Assembly (NCBI RefSeq): GCF_016722925.1 | Contig: NZ_JAEQNC010000002.1 | Coordinates: 466,477 to 530,476, forward strand | Length of the DNA: 64,000 nucleotides | Direction of reading: 5' to 3' | Source: Phytoamicus setariae | Lineage (GTDB): Bacteria > Pseudomonadota > Alphaproteobacteria > Rhizobiales > Rhizobiaceae | Part shown: piece by piece, positions 55,937 to 64,000 of the stretch | Layout of the letters: each line of letters opens with the position of its first letter | How positions within the stretch are numbered: position 1 is the stretch's first letter | Translations under genes and position numbers: made by a program | The notes under the pieces: generated by a model | The model's database searches: none | Told to the model about the DNA's origin: nothing | Seen by the model: the letters and a program-made list of their open reading frames with translations, nothing else

Positions 55937-56740
55937 ATGGGAACCTTGCATGTGGTATCGAATGCCGAGGGCACGATGGTCTATCCTGAAGTGCGGCAGA
56001 TCGGCATTCTGGAAGTTCTGGACGCGCTGCGCCTCGGACTTAAAGATTTTCAGGAAAAGCCATCTCACTACGTTTTCCTCTGTATCATGTACCCCATCGC
56101 CGGGGTGGTTCTGATGGTGTGGAGCGCGGGCGCCAACCTGCTGCCGTTGATGTTTCCACTGGCGTCAGGTTTCGCAATTCTCGGCCCCATCGCAGCCATA
56201 GGGCTCTATGAAATCAGCCGGCGCCGCGAATTGGGGCTCGATACGTCCTGGGTGCACGCATTGGAAGTCCGGCGCTCGCCTGCCATGTTCTCGATCATCG
56301 CGTCGGCCTCGGTGCTGTTCGCACTGTTCATCATCTGGCTGCTTGTGGCGCAGAAGCTGTATGTCAGCTATTTCGGCGCAGAGCCACCGGCCACACTCAG
56401 TGTGTTTGTACACAATGTACTCTACACGACCAATGGATGGCGGATGATGCTGTGGGGCAATCTGGCAGGTCTGTGCTTTGCTGTTGCGGCCCTGGCGGTC
56501 TCTGTGGTGACATTTCCCTTGCTGCTGGAGCGTGATGTCGGCGCTTTCCCGGCCATTCTCGCGTCGATCCGGGCGCTCATCCGCAATCCGATACCGGTGC
56601 TGTTCTGGGGGCTCATCGTTGCCGTTCTGCTGGTGATCGGCTCGATACCCATATTTGCCGGGCTGGCAGTCGTATTGCCGGTTCTCGGCCATTCGACCTG
56701 GCACCTCTACAGGAAATTGATCGGCCCGCCGGCGCTTTAA
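55937..56740 (+). CDS. DUF2189 membrane protein
   Basis: A 267-residue inner membrane protein with about six helices, of the DUF2189 family. It begins MGTLHVVSN, with CGGGAGGATCC before it, and has LEVLDALRLGLKDFQEKPSHYVF before the first helix, the family's N-terminal signature. No catalytic residues are seen. The function is unknown. It lies 113 bases after the acyl-CoA synthetase in the same direction and may be transcribed with it. It converges on the SDR gene. Confidence 0.8.
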   Translation: MGTLHVVSNAEGTMVYPEVRQIGILEVLDALRLGLKDFQEKPSHYVFLCIMYPIAGVVLMVWSAGANLLPLMFPLASGFAILGPIAAIGLYEISRRRELGLDTSWVHALEVRRSPAMFSIIASASVLFALFIIWLLVAQKLYVSYFGAEPPATLSVFVHNVLYTTNGWRMMLWGNLAGLCFAVAALAVSVVTFPLLLERDVGAFPAILASIRALIRNPIPVLFWGLIVAVLLVIGSIPIFAGLAVVLPVLGHSTWHLYRKLIGPPAL

Positions 56741-56765
56741 AGCGCGCCGGCAAGGCATGTGCGTT

Positions 56766-57533
56766 TCAGAGTGCGGTGAACCCGTTGTCGACAAACAGAT
56801 GGGTGCCGTTGACGAAGCTCGCGTCGTCGCTTGCCAGAAACAGGGCGGCCCGGGCAACCTCTTCCGGTTCGCAGATGCGGCCTTGCTGCGCTGCCAGTGC
56901 AGCTTCCGACACATCGACGCCAAGCGCTTGCAGGTCCTTGACTTCGCGAAGGCCGTGCGGCGTGCGAACGAAACCAGGGCAGACGGCATTGCAGCGAATG
57001 TTTCGGTCGCGGAATTCCACGGCGATGGCCCGGGCAAACATGTGCACCGCGCCCTTGGTGGTGTCATAGAGCACTTCCATCGGCGTGGCCGCTACAGCCG
57101 AGATCGACGACGTGCAGACGATCGACCCACCGCCGGCGGCGATCATTCCGGGAAGCACCGCCTTCGTCATCAGGAACATCGACTTCACATTCACGTCGTG
57201 CAGCCAGTCCCATTCTTCTTCGGTGGTTTCGAGAAACGGCTTGATGACGATCGTGCCTGCGTGGTTGAACAGCACGGTCACCGGTCCGAAGGCCTTTTCG
57301 ACCCCTGCGACGGCGGCGTTGACCTCCGAGGCCTTGGAAACGTCGGCTGTGGCAAACATCGCCACGCCGCCGGCGGCCTGGATCTCCGCGACGGTCGCAG
57401 CAGATGCCTCGGCATTGCGGTCTATGATGGCGACTTTTGCCCCTTCGGCCGCAAACAGTTTGGAGGCAGCGCCACCCATACCGGTCGCGCCGCCTGAAAC
57501 GATTGCAATTTTCCCCGAAAGCCGTCCTGTCAT
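56766..57533 (-). CDS. short-chain dehydrogenase/reductase
   Basis: A 255-residue SDR. The start MTGRLSGK has GGGAGGAAT upstream. The nucleotide-binding loop is SGGATGMGGA (near residue 14), followed by the Asp at the end of strand 2 (AIIDRN), which favours NAD(H) over NADP(H). Then NHAG, the catalytic Ser in SSISAV, Tyr-x-x-x-Lys in YDTTKGA, and CPGFVRTP. The active-site tetrad is complete. The substrate is unknown. It is a single gene. Confidence 0.88.
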   Translation of the reverse strand: MTGRLSGKIAIVSGGATGMGGAASKLFAAEGAKVAIIDRNAEASAATVAEIQAAGGVAMFATADVSKASEVNAAVAGVEKAFGPVTVLFNHAGTIVIKPFLETTEEEWDWLHDVNVKSMFLMTKAVLPGMIAAGGGSIVCTSSISAVAATPMEVLYDTTKGAVHMFARAIAVEFRDRNIRCNAVCPGFVRTPHGLREVKDLQALGVDVSEAALAAQQGRICEPEEVARAALFLASDDASFVNGTHLFVDNGFTAL

Positions 57534-57653
57534 GCTGCAATTCCTCCCTTGAAAATCGCAGCAATACAAACACCAGTATCGGGCGGGTGTCCACGACTCC
57601 TATGTGCAAAAGGCGAACGATGGCGCTGGCACGCAGGAACCAGAGCCCTTCGT

Positions 57654-59282
57654 TCAGACGCCTGGCGTGTCACCAAGCGGATTGACGTCGCCGACAAAGG
57701 CAATCAGGTGAGCCATGCTGGTCAGCGGTTCGGCGTCGACAGTGCGCAGCGGACTGTCGGCTGCGGGCGAAAAGACGTCCAGCTTGCCGGGTTGGGTAAT
57801 GCTTGCCGAAAAGATCGTCGTTCGCGAACAGCGGATGAGGGCCAGGAATGTCTCGATGACGATCCGCGAGCCGACACGGCCGAGCTGGCTGCCTCCCGAA
57901 AGCTCGGCTTCCTTGAGAATGTAGAACCACAGCGGCGTCTTGATGTGAAAGTCATTGTCGGCAATGACTTTGCGCATTGTCTCTGTCAGCCCGGTCATCA
58001 GTTGACTGGGTGTCAACTTGGCTGTCTCGTTGTCGCCGGCCGCGATGATGGCATCCGCGATGTCCTGTCCGCACTGCAGCTTCATTTGCGAGCCGCGCCT
58101 GAGGTTGCTCGCGGCAAGATTGATCGTCTCGTCGCTGCCCGGGGAGGGAATTCTGCCAAGCACCGGCGCAAGATGGGTATCGAGCTTGCGGGTTCGATTG
58201 AGTGGGGTGGTTGCCCGGTCAATGTCCGAAAACTGCTTGACGTCCTCCATTGGGTAGACCCTGCGCCAGTCGGCAACCCAGTTGGACGGAAAGGTGCTGG
58301 TTCCTCCATCCCTGCCGATATTGCCCTTCAGGTGTGTGAATCGGAAGAAGAACCGAAAATCGCCCAGCGCAGGCGAATTAAAGATCCGGTTCCAGATGTA
58401 GGATTCGCGGACCATGGAATGGCCCATCCGGTAAGCCGCCACTGAGAATTCCAGCGGCATCGGTGGCGTCTGCGCAGCGGTAATCTTGAACACCAGTGGA
58501 TTGGGCTCGATGGCATCCACAAGGCTGAGGTTCTGGGTGCCGAGAATGGCGCTGAAAATCACAGGATCGGAAAAGCGCCTGACGAAGTCATTGAGGACCA
58601 GCCATTGATAGTGTCTTGTCACCAGGTCGCGTGCCTTGGAATACACCCCGGCAGGCGCAAGGCTGGCATCGGCAGCGCGAATTGCTGCCGCGACCTTGTT
58701 GTGAAATCTCAGGAACAGCGTGTGCGTTTGCTGAACGAAGAGATTTTCATCGTTCCTGTCGTCGCCGATATCGCCCGCGCCGTTCTTGTCTCTGGGAATG
58801 TCATGGCCTGCGAAAACACGCGCAGCAGTAAAGTCTCCGGCATCCTCGATTGCCGTCGTATTTCCGGTGCGCATTGAAAATCCGTCGGCGCCGATGAACT
58901 TCTGCTCGTCACCTTGCTTGCCATAGAGGCTGTCGAGATCCAGCGACGGCGACCGCAATTGCTTGACCAGTTCCGGCTCGAACGTTTGTCGCTCAACTGG
59001 CGTCAGCAGGGCAGTGTCGTCGCGGGTGATGTCGTGATCGATAAACTGTCCGAAATACGTGTAGCCGGCAGTAATGACGCTGTCGCCGCTTTCGAATTCC
59101 TCCGTCATGGCCTGACCCAGCGCCTCAAGCCTGGAGTCATCAGGCGTGAACGGCGGTGTGGTCAGCGTATGGGGGAATATGCGGCCGAAACGGGGACCTT
59201 GCCCCGGCGGGTCGATCGGCTTTCCGTCGATATACTGGACTTCCCCGGAGATTTCGAATGTACGATGGATTCCGTGTTCCAT
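57654..59282 (-). CDS. animal-type haem peroxidase (peroxidasin/myeloperoxidase superfamily)
   Basis: A 542-residue enzyme of the animal haem peroxidase superfamily. The distal site is FGQFIDHDITR (Gln79, Asp82, His83), the catalytic Arg-x-x-Glu pair is RNDE (Arg176, Glu179), and the proximal His is in YRMGHSMVRE (His288 with Arg285). These match the residues that bind and activate haem in myeloperoxidase, including both potential ester-link acids. There is no signal peptide, so it would be cytoplasmic or exported by another route. It probably oxidises halides or organic substrates with H2O2. It is monocistronic. Confidence 0.88.
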   Translation of the reverse strand: MEHGIHRTFEISGEVQYIDGKPIDPPGQGPRFGRIFPHTLTTPPFTPDDSRLEALGQAMTEEFESGDSVITAGYTYFGQFIDHDITRDDTALLTPVERQTFEPELVKQLRSPSLDLDSLYGKQGDEQKFIGADGFSMRTGNTTAIEDAGDFTAARVFAGHDIPRDKNGAGDIGDDRNDENLFVQQTHTLFLRFHNKVAAAIRAADASLAPAGVYSKARDLVTRHYQWLVLNDFVRRFSDPVIFSAILGTQNLSLVDAIEPNPLVFKITAAQTPPMPLEFSVAAYRMGHSMVRESYIWNRIFNSPALGDFRFFFRFTHLKGNIGRDGGTSTFPSNWVADWRRVYPMEDVKQFSDIDRATTPLNRTRKLDTHLAPVLGRIPSPGSDETINLAASNLRRGSQMKLQCGQDIADAIIAAGDNETAKLTPSQLMTGLTETMRKVIADNDFHIKTPLWFYILKEAELSGGSQLGRVGSRIVIETFLALIRCSRTTIFSASITQPGKLDVFSPAADSPLRTVDAEPLTSMAHLIAFVGDVNPLGDTPGV

Positions 59283-59431
59283 TGTTCTGCCTCCCTCAGA
59301 TGGAAGGCGGAAGTATGTTGGATTATGAAGATAAATACAATCTAAATTTGCATAATTACAAAATGCAACCTAGTGGCCGAATGTTGCCCACCGGCGGTAG
59401 GTGGCGGGTTTTAGCCGCCACCTTGCATGGT

Positions 59432-60733
59432 TCAGCCGAAGACGCGTTTGAAGATCGTGTCGACATGCTTGGTGTGGTAGCCGAGGTCGAATTTCTCGCG
59501 CAGGTCGGCTTCGGAAAGGGCTGCGCGGACTTCCTGGTCGGCAAGCAATTCTTCGAGGAAGTCCTTGCCCTGTTCCCAGACCTTCATGGCGTTGCGTTGT
59601 ACGAGACGGTAAGCGTCCTCGCGCGACACACCAGCCTGCGTCAATGCCAGAAGCACGCGCTGGGAATGTACCAGGCCACGGAACTTGTTGAGGTTCTTCA
59701 TCATGTTGTCGGGATAGACAAGCAGCTTGTCGATGACGCCTGTCAGGCGTGACAGGGCGAAATCGAGTGTCACGGTGGCATCCGGGCCAATCATGCGTTC
59801 GACGGACGAGTGCGAGATGTCGCGCTCATGCCAGAGTGCAACATTTTCCATTGCCGGAATGGAGAAGGAACGCACCATGCGGGCAAGGCCGGTGAGGTTT
59901 TCGGTCAGAACCGGGTTACGCTTGTGCGGCATGGCCGAGGAGCCTTTCTGGCCCGGCGAGAAGTATTCTTCCGCTTCCAGCACTTCGGTACGCTGCAGGT
60001 GGCGGACTTCCGTTGCCAGACGCTCGATCGAGGAGGCGATGACGCCGAGCGTGGCGAAGAACATTGCATGGCGGTCGCGCGGGATCACCTGCGTGGAGAC
60101 GGGCTCGGGCTTCAGGCCCAGCGCCTTGGCGACATATTCTTCGACGCGCGGATCGATATTGGCGAACGTGCCAACGGCACCGGAGATGGCGCAGGTGGCG
60201 ATTTCTTCGCGGGCGGCAATCAGGCGGCTCTTGCAGCGTTCGAATTCGGCATAGGCCAGTGCCATCTTGACGCCGAAAGTCGTCGGCTCCGCATGGATGC
60301 CGTGGCTGCGGCCTATGGTTACCGTGTCCTTGTGCTCGAAGGCGCGGCGCTTGAGTGCTTCCAGGAGCTTGTCGAGGTCGGCAAGCAGGATGTCGCTGGC
60401 ACGGGCAAGCTGCACATTGAAGCAGGTGTCGAGCACGTCGGACGATGTCATGCCCTGATGGACGAAACGGCTGTCGGGGCCGATGAATTCGGCAAGATGG
60501 GTCAGGAATGCGATGACGTCATGCTTGGTGACGGCTTCAATTTCGTCGATCTTGGCAACGTCGAACTTTGCCGCGTTGCCCTTCTCCCAGATCGTCTGGG
60601 CGGACTCCTTGGGAATTACGCCGATCTCCGCCAGTGCGAAGCATGCATGTGCCTCGATCTCGAACCAGATGCGGAACCGGGTTTCCGGCGACCAGATGGC
60701 GACCATTTCGGGGCGGGAGTAACGCGGGATCAT
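59432..60733 (-). CDS. purB: adenylosuccinate lyase
   Basis: PurB cleaves SAICAR and adenylosuccinate in purine synthesis. The 433-residue protein starts MIPRYSRPEMVAIWSPE and has EIEAVTKHDVIAFLTHLAEF, VHQGMTSSDVLDTC, GRSHGIHAEPTTFG with the catalytic His, and the fumarase-superfamily signature GSSAMPHKRNP. Length is normal. An in-frame extension upstream is non-homologous. It is far from the purC-purL block, as is common. Confidence 0.97.
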   Translation of the reverse strand: MIPRYSRPEMVAIWSPETRFRIWFEIEAHACFALAEIGVIPKESAQTIWEKGNAAKFDVAKIDEIEAVTKHDVIAFLTHLAEFIGPDSRFVHQGMTSSDVLDTCFNVQLARASDILLADLDKLLEALKRRAFEHKDTVTIGRSHGIHAEPTTFGVKMALAYAEFERCKSRLIAAREEIATCAISGAVGTFANIDPRVEEYVAKALGLKPEPVSTQVIPRDRHAMFFATLGVIASSIERLATEVRHLQRTEVLEAEEYFSPGQKGSSAMPHKRNPVLTENLTGLARMVRSFSIPAMENVALWHERDISHSSVERMIGPDATVTLDFALSRLTGVIDKLLVYPDNMMKNLNKFRGLVHSQRVLLALTQAGVSREDAYRLVQRNAMKVWEQGKDFLEELLADQEVRAALSEADLREKFDLGYHTKHVDTIFKRVFG

Positions 60734-60824
60734 GGGGATAGTCCTTCTGGGTAACGGTAGTTGCCGCTCCTCTAACAAATGGCAGCGACAATCACAATGC
60801 GCGATATCCCGAGGCGCTGTCCAA

Positions 60825-61364
60825 TCAACGGGATCGATCGGCTGTGGCACGCAGGCGCGCAAACCAGACCGCGTAAGCAGCAAACAGCACGATTGCCCAG
60901 GGATAGTAGACATAGAGGCTATCGACGGTGAACTGATAGACTGCAGCAGCCGAGGTGAAGACCAGCTGGAAACACCAGACGATGGAAGGGAAGTCCGCAT
61001 GCCACTGGGCGTAGAACACCCGGTATTGAAGGGCAAAGAGGGTGGCAGTGGCGGTGTGGGTGGAGAGAAACCCGATGATCCCGCCAACGACGAACCGCAC
61101 CTTCGCACCGCTCCTGCCGCAGGCAAAATTTGCCAGCATCAACCCGGGTGCGAATGACGCGGCCGCGCCACAGACATAGAGCGAAATGATCGCCACCCAG
61201 CGGTGTGTCGCCAGGCCATCGCGCAGATAGAGATCGATCAGTGCGGCCAAGCCCACCAGCATCCCCCAGATGGCGGACCCGAGCAGAATGAGCAGCGGTG
61301 CTGGTACACTGTCGCCGAGGCGCTTGAGGATATTGCTGTTGGTTGCGGGCAGGTCCGCGGCCAT
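60825..61364 (-). CDS. membrane hypothetical protein
   Basis: A 179-residue protein with about four hydrophobic helices (LLILLGSAIWGMLVGLAALI, WVAIISLYVCGAAASFAPG, a Thr/Ala-rich third and AIVLFAAYAVWFARL). The start ATG overlaps the DUF2259 stop by one base. No family was recognised. It is the last gene of the rpe-DUF2259-membrane protein chain. Confidence 0.7.
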   Translation of the reverse strand: MAADLPATNSNILKRLGDSVPAPLLILLGSAIWGMLVGLAALIDLYLRDGLATHRWVAIISLYVCGAAASFAPGLMLANFACGRSGAKVRFVVGGIIGFLSTHTATATLFALQYRVFYAQWHADFPSIVWCFQLVFTSAAAVYQFTVDSLYVYYPWAIVLFAAYAVWFARLRATADRSR

Positions 61365-62110
61365 CAAGGCTGCTCGGTCAGTCGGACAGGTACGGCGATC
61401 CAGCGTTCGTCATTGCCCTCGAAGCCGAAATTGGACACCTGGATCATCACCATCGCCGGAGCGCTGTTGACGTCGCTGGCGATGACCGCCCCGAGCCTGT
61501 AGCCGTTCGGGCAGTAGCGGCTGGAAGGCACCTGCTGGTCTTCATAGATCAGATGCTTGGATGGCTCGGTGAAGGACAGCGAAAAGCCGCTGAAGGCGCC
61601 CTCCATGTTGAGACATGTTTTCGGTGCCGGAAACAGCTTGGGCTTGAGTTCCACTGTAAACGCCGGGCCGAATGGCGGTGAAACCGGATACCGGTAAAAC
61701 TTCAGGCGGTGCGGATTGCTCTCTGCTTCGGAAACCGGATTGTACGCGACGGTCAGGCCCGGATTGTTTTCGAGATCGTACTTGTCGATCAGCGGTAGCG
61801 CCTTGCCGCGCGCAGCCTTGCGAATCTTGCCAAGGGTCATCTCCTCGGCGGCTAGTACCTTGAAGGGCGTTCCCGGCAGGAACTTGTCTTCCTGCGTGTC
61901 GAGAAAATAGATGTTGGAATAGGCAAAGCCGGATCCGTCCTGCACGCCGAATTCCTCGAACGCGAAGATCCTGCCATCAGCCGAAAATCCGATCACATCC
62001 AGCTGGGCAGAATCTCCGGCATGCGCAGATGTGCCGGCGAGCGATGCGCCAACCAACAAGACAAGGGCGACGGCCCGGATACGGAGTCTCGACAGCGTGA
62101 AGAAGTTCAT
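61364..62110 (-). CDS. DUF2259 secreted protein
   Basis: A 248-residue periplasmic or secreted protein of the DUF2259 family. The signal peptide spans about 1-31 (ending SAHA), and the mature part opens [26 protein letters not shown], the diagnostic DUF2259 start, followed by [18 protein letters not shown]. The C-terminus has [23 protein letters not shown]. The beta-rich pattern suggests a propeller-like fold. Function is unknown. Its ATG overlaps the rpe stop by four bases. Confidence 0.8.
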   Translation of the reverse strand: MNFFTLSRLRIRAVALVLLVGASLAGTSAHAGDSAQLDVIGFSADGRIFAFEEFGVQDGSGFAYSNIYFLDTQEDKFLPGTPFKVLAAEEMTLGKIRKAARGKALPLIDKYDLENNPGLTVAYNPVSEAESNPHRLKFYRYPVSPPFGPAFTVELKPKLFPAPKTCLNMEGAFSGFSLSFTEPSKHLIYEDQQVPSSRYCPNGYRLGAVIASDVNSAPAMVMIQVSNFGFEGNDERWIAVPVRLTEQP

Positions 62111-62784
62111 CCCCTGGCTTTCTCCGCGGCCGCGCGGATTGCACTGATATTGCGGCGATAATCGTCGAGTCCCGCTCCCTTGTAAATGGCTGATCCTGCA
62201 ACCAGCACGTTGACTCCGGCGCTGGCCGGCATGCCGGCGGTCTCGGCTGTAATGCCGCCATCGACCTCGAGTTCGATCGGCCGGTCGCCGATCATCGCAT
62301 GAATGCGGGCAATCTTGTCGGTGACCGCGGGAATGTATTTCTGTCCGCCGAAGCCGGGATTGACGCTCATCACCAAAATGAGATCGAGTTGGTCCATGAC
62401 ATACTCGATCACGCTTTCCGGTGTGGCCGGGTTGATCGAGACGCCAGCCTTTTTGCCGAGCGCGCGGATTGCCTGAAGGGACCGGTGCAGATGCGGACCT
62501 GCCTCGGCATGTACGGTAATGTAGTCGGCGCCGGCCTTTGCAAAGGCCTCGATATAAGGATCGGCAGGCGCAATCATCAGATGGCAGTCGAAGGTCGCAT
62601 CCGTCAGCGGCCGAAGCGCTTTGATGATGTCCGGGCCGTAGGAAATGTTGGGCACGAAATGCCCGTCCATGATGTCGAGATGGATCCAGTCCGCGCCGGC
62701 TGCCACAACATCCGTGACTTCCTGTCCAAGTTTCGCGAAATTGGCGGCAAGGATGGAGGGGGCGATGCGGATGGGTCTGGTCAT
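62107..62784 (-). CDS. rpe: ribulose-phosphate 3-epimerase
   Basis: Pentose phosphate pathway enzyme interconverting ribulose 5-phosphate and xylulose 5-phosphate. The 225-residue protein starts [16 protein letters not shown] and has [20 protein letters not shown] (metal-binding His and Asp), [29 protein letters not shown] and the [12 protein letters not shown] phosphate-binding end. GGAGAC precedes the ATG. It is the first gene of a three-gene overlapping chain. Confidence 0.96.
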   Translation of the reverse strand: MTRPIRIAPSILAANFAKLGQEVTDVVAAGADWIHLDIMDGHFVPNISYGPDIIKALRPLTDATFDCHLMIAPADPYIEAFAKAGADYITVHAEAGPHLHRSLQAIRALGKKAGVSINPATPESVIEYVMDQLDLILVMSVNPGFGGQKYIPAVTDKIARIHAMIGDRPIELEVDGGITAETAGMPASAGVNVLVAGSAIYKGAGLDDYRRNISAIRAAAEKARG

Positions 62785-62842
62785 GAGGTGTCTCCGAGGT
62801 TCTTCGGGCGGCAATAGCATCGCAACCCGGTCGCCGCAATGA

Positions 62843-63559
62843 TTATGCGTCCCTGCGAACAGGGCCGAAGACCCGTTCGAAATTCGCCCGGATCAGCGTA
62901 TCGACGTCGCTCATCATCACCAGTTGCCCCAGATCGACAAGGCTCGTCACGCCATAGCCGGTAATTCCGCAGGGCACGATGCCGGAGAAGTGTTCGAGTT
63001 CAGGATCGACGTTGAGTGAAAAGCCGTGGAAGCTGACCCATTTGCGCAGCCGGATGCCGATAGCGGCGATCTTGTCTTCTGCCGGCAGCCCTGGAGCCAC
63101 CGGGGGGCGCTCCGGTCGCTCGACCCACACGCCGACACGGTCCTCGCGGCGCTCGCCCCGGATGTTCATATCCGCAAGCGTGCCGATCACCACATCCTCG
63201 AGCGCCGAGACGAAGCCGCGCACGTCCTGCCTGCGCCGCTTCAGGTCTAGCATCACATAGGCCACCCGCTGTCCGGGGCCATGGTAGGTGTATTCGCCGC
63301 CACGGCCGGTCTGGAACACCGGGAATCGATTCGGCGAGAGCAAATCTTTCGATTCGGCGCTTGTGCCGGCGGTATAGAGGGGGGGATGTTCGAGCAGCCA
63401 GACCAGTTCCTCGGCCTCGCCATTGGCTATGCGCGCGACCTCGTTTTCCATGGTTTCCACCGCTTCGGCATAGTCGACCGGCTGGTCGGAAATGCGCCAA
63501 CGCACCGGAGGAGAACCGGCTGGAGCAAACATTGGTAAGGTCAGACTGCCGCGTTCCAT
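62843..63559 (-). CDS. lipB: lipoyl(octanoyl) transferase
   Basis: LipB moves octanoate from acyl carrier protein to lipoyl domains. The 238-residue protein has [15 protein letters not shown], the family core [18 protein letters not shown], and the active-site Lys and Cys in [17 protein letters not shown] and [15 protein letters not shown]. The first 18 residues are a non-conserved extension that could be trimmed. GAAG precedes the ATG. It is a single gene, about 200 bases left of tRNA-Leu. Confidence 0.95.
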   Translation of the reverse strand: MERGSLTLPMFAPAGSPPVRWRISDQPVDYAEAVETMENEVARIANGEAEELVWLLEHPPLYTAGTSAESKDLLSPNRFPVFQTGRGGEYTYHGPGQRVAYVMLDLKRRRQDVRGFVSALEDVVIGTLADMNIRGERREDRVGVWVERPERPPVAPGLPAEDKIAAIGIRLRKWVSFHGFSLNVDPELEHFSGIVPCGITGYGVTSLVDLGQLVMMSDVDTLIRANFERVFGPVRRDA

Positions 63560-63763
63560 GCTTCATATATCCATCTGAAAACTCTTGGGCTTATGTGGAT
63601 AATTTATGGCCCTTTAGCAAGGGTACGATGGTCAAACCGGTGGAAATCAACGGGTGTGACAGGCATGTGAAAACAAAAGGAAAATTATTCGCATACGCTC
63701 TTGTGCCGCGAGAATCCTTTTGCTAAATGCTGCGTCGCCGGACACGCTCCGGCCTACCACGAT

Positions 63764-63848
63764 GCGGTCGTGGCGGAATTGGTAGACGCGCAGCGTTGAG
63801 GTCGCTGTGGGGCAACCCGTGGAAGTTCGAGTCTTCTCGACCGCACCA
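63764..63848 (+). tRNA. tRNA-Leu (anticodon GAG)
   Basis: An 85-base class II tRNA with CCA encoded. The acceptor arm pairs GCGGTCG with CGACCGC, the D-arm has GGTAGA, the anticodon loop reads TTGAGGT with GAG in the centre, the long variable arm is TGTGGGGCAACCCGT and the T-loop reads GTTCGAGTC. It reads CUC and CUU codons. Confidence 0.95.
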
Positions 63849-63853
63849 AAAAC

Positions 63854-63880
63854 AACCCGGCCTTGTGCCGGGTTTTTTTA
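63854..63880 (+). terminator. rho-independent terminator after tRNA-Leu
   Basis: Stem AACCCGGC / GCCGGGTT with a 5-base loop and a following run of seven T residues, just after the tRNA 3' end. Confidence 0.85.
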
Positions 63881-64000
63881 TGAAGTAAGTAAACCTCCAC
63901 CTACGGTGGAGGACTGGACGTGTTCTACATCGTAGTTGAGAGACCTCCGTGCTTGGACCGCTATTTTATGCGCGACACAGAACGGAGGTTCTATGGACGA
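63880..64000 (+). mobile_element. probable left end of an IS200/IS605-like insertion sequence
   Basis: Immediately after the tRNA terminator there is a perfect 8-bp hairpin with a 3-base loop (CCTCCACC TAC GGTGGAGG, 63894-63912), as at the left end of IS200-type elements. Further on, ACCTCCGT (63943-63950) is complementary to ACGGAGGT (63982-63989), which holds the ribosome binding site of the ORF at the right edge; IS200 transposase mRNA is known to be hidden in such a fold. Only the left end is in view. Confidence 0.5.
63993..64000 (+). CDS. start of a possible IS200-like transposase (cut by right edge)
   Basis: ATG-GAC-GA begins at 63993, three bases after GGAGGTT. Met-Asp-(Glu or Asp) is the usual start of rhizobial IS200-family transposases, as I recall. 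Too little sequence is present to confirm it. Confidence 0.35.

Overview
The window looks like a stretch of the main chromosome of an alphaproteobacterium of the order Rhizobiales, most likely family Rhizobiaceae (Rhizobium/Agrobacterium group). The basis is high GC, alphaproteobacterial forms of CckA, RecA, S4, S9 and L13, the DUF1476 zeta-type ATPase inhibitor, DUF982 and DUF2259 proteins, a eukaryote-like NADP isocitrate dehydrogenase, and a recA operator that matches exactly the GAAC-N7-GTAC motif described for Rhizobium etli. Most of the window is ordinary, densely packed core genome. There is no prophage, CRISPR array or large island; the one sign of a mobile element is at the extreme right edge.

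Layout. 1-7.9 kb: agmatinase, a small RTX-type calcium-binding protein, a channel-like glutamate-receptor protein, a monooxygenase-fold protein, a DUF982 protein, the rplM-rpsI operon with a clear promoter and an attenuator-like hairpin, a hotdog thioesterase, an EamA transporter and a glyoxalase-fold protein. 7.9-13 kb: a cysteine-bearing secreted protein, a CoA-binding protein, a DUF6455-like protein, a sugar kinase/TIM-barrel isomerase pair and a FliO-like membrane protein with a long charged repeat helix. 13-22.5 kb: cckA, a DUF924 protein, pseudouridine catabolism (psuK-psuG), recA and alaS. 22.6-29.2 kb: two tandem membrane diguanylate cyclases, an AraC/GyrI regulator, murI with a TrmJ-like methyltransferase, and two tandem secreted paralogues. 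29.4-36.6 kb: icd, an orphan flagellin, a flavodoxin with an apparent ATA start, a HerA-like ATPase, a YjbR/MmcQ protein, terC and rpsD. 36.6-43.1 kb: cytochrome b561, YceI, a secreted protein, ttcA, an inositol-phosphatase family enzyme, two tandem Bcr/CflA exporters and the CGFS glutaredoxin. 43.3-51.8 kb: the purine block (purC, purS, purQ, purL) with bolA, interrupted by an AraC regulator and a PhyH-type dioxygenase, followed by the zeta ATPase inhibitor. 51.8-63.6 kb: a small hydrolase, a striking low-complexity secreted protein, an acyl-CoA synthetase, a DUF2189 membrane protein, an SDR, an animal-type haem peroxidase, purB, a membrane protein, a DUF2259 protein, rpe and lipB. The window ends with tRNA-Leu(GAG) and what looks like the left end of an IS200-like element.

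How the genes work together. Purine synthesis is represented by purC-purS-purQ-purL and, separately, purB. bolA and the CGFS glutaredoxin are usual partners in iron-sulphur and iron-status signalling. psuK-psuG recycle pseudouridine. Translation genes (rplM, rpsI, rpsD, alaS, ttcA, trmJ-like, tRNA-Leu) are scattered among metabolic genes.

Features most worth a second look are the secreted protein with a Tyr/Ser-rich centre and an Asp-Asp-Ser-Ala-Ala repeat tail, the ionotropic-glutamate-receptor-like channel, the attenuator-like rplM leader, the SD-occluding hairpin before terC, the flavodoxin without a standard start codon, and the AraC-dioxygenase pair placed inside the purine block. Starts were chosen by Shine-Dalgarno spacing and family N-termini. 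Function calls rest on motif recognition without database searches.
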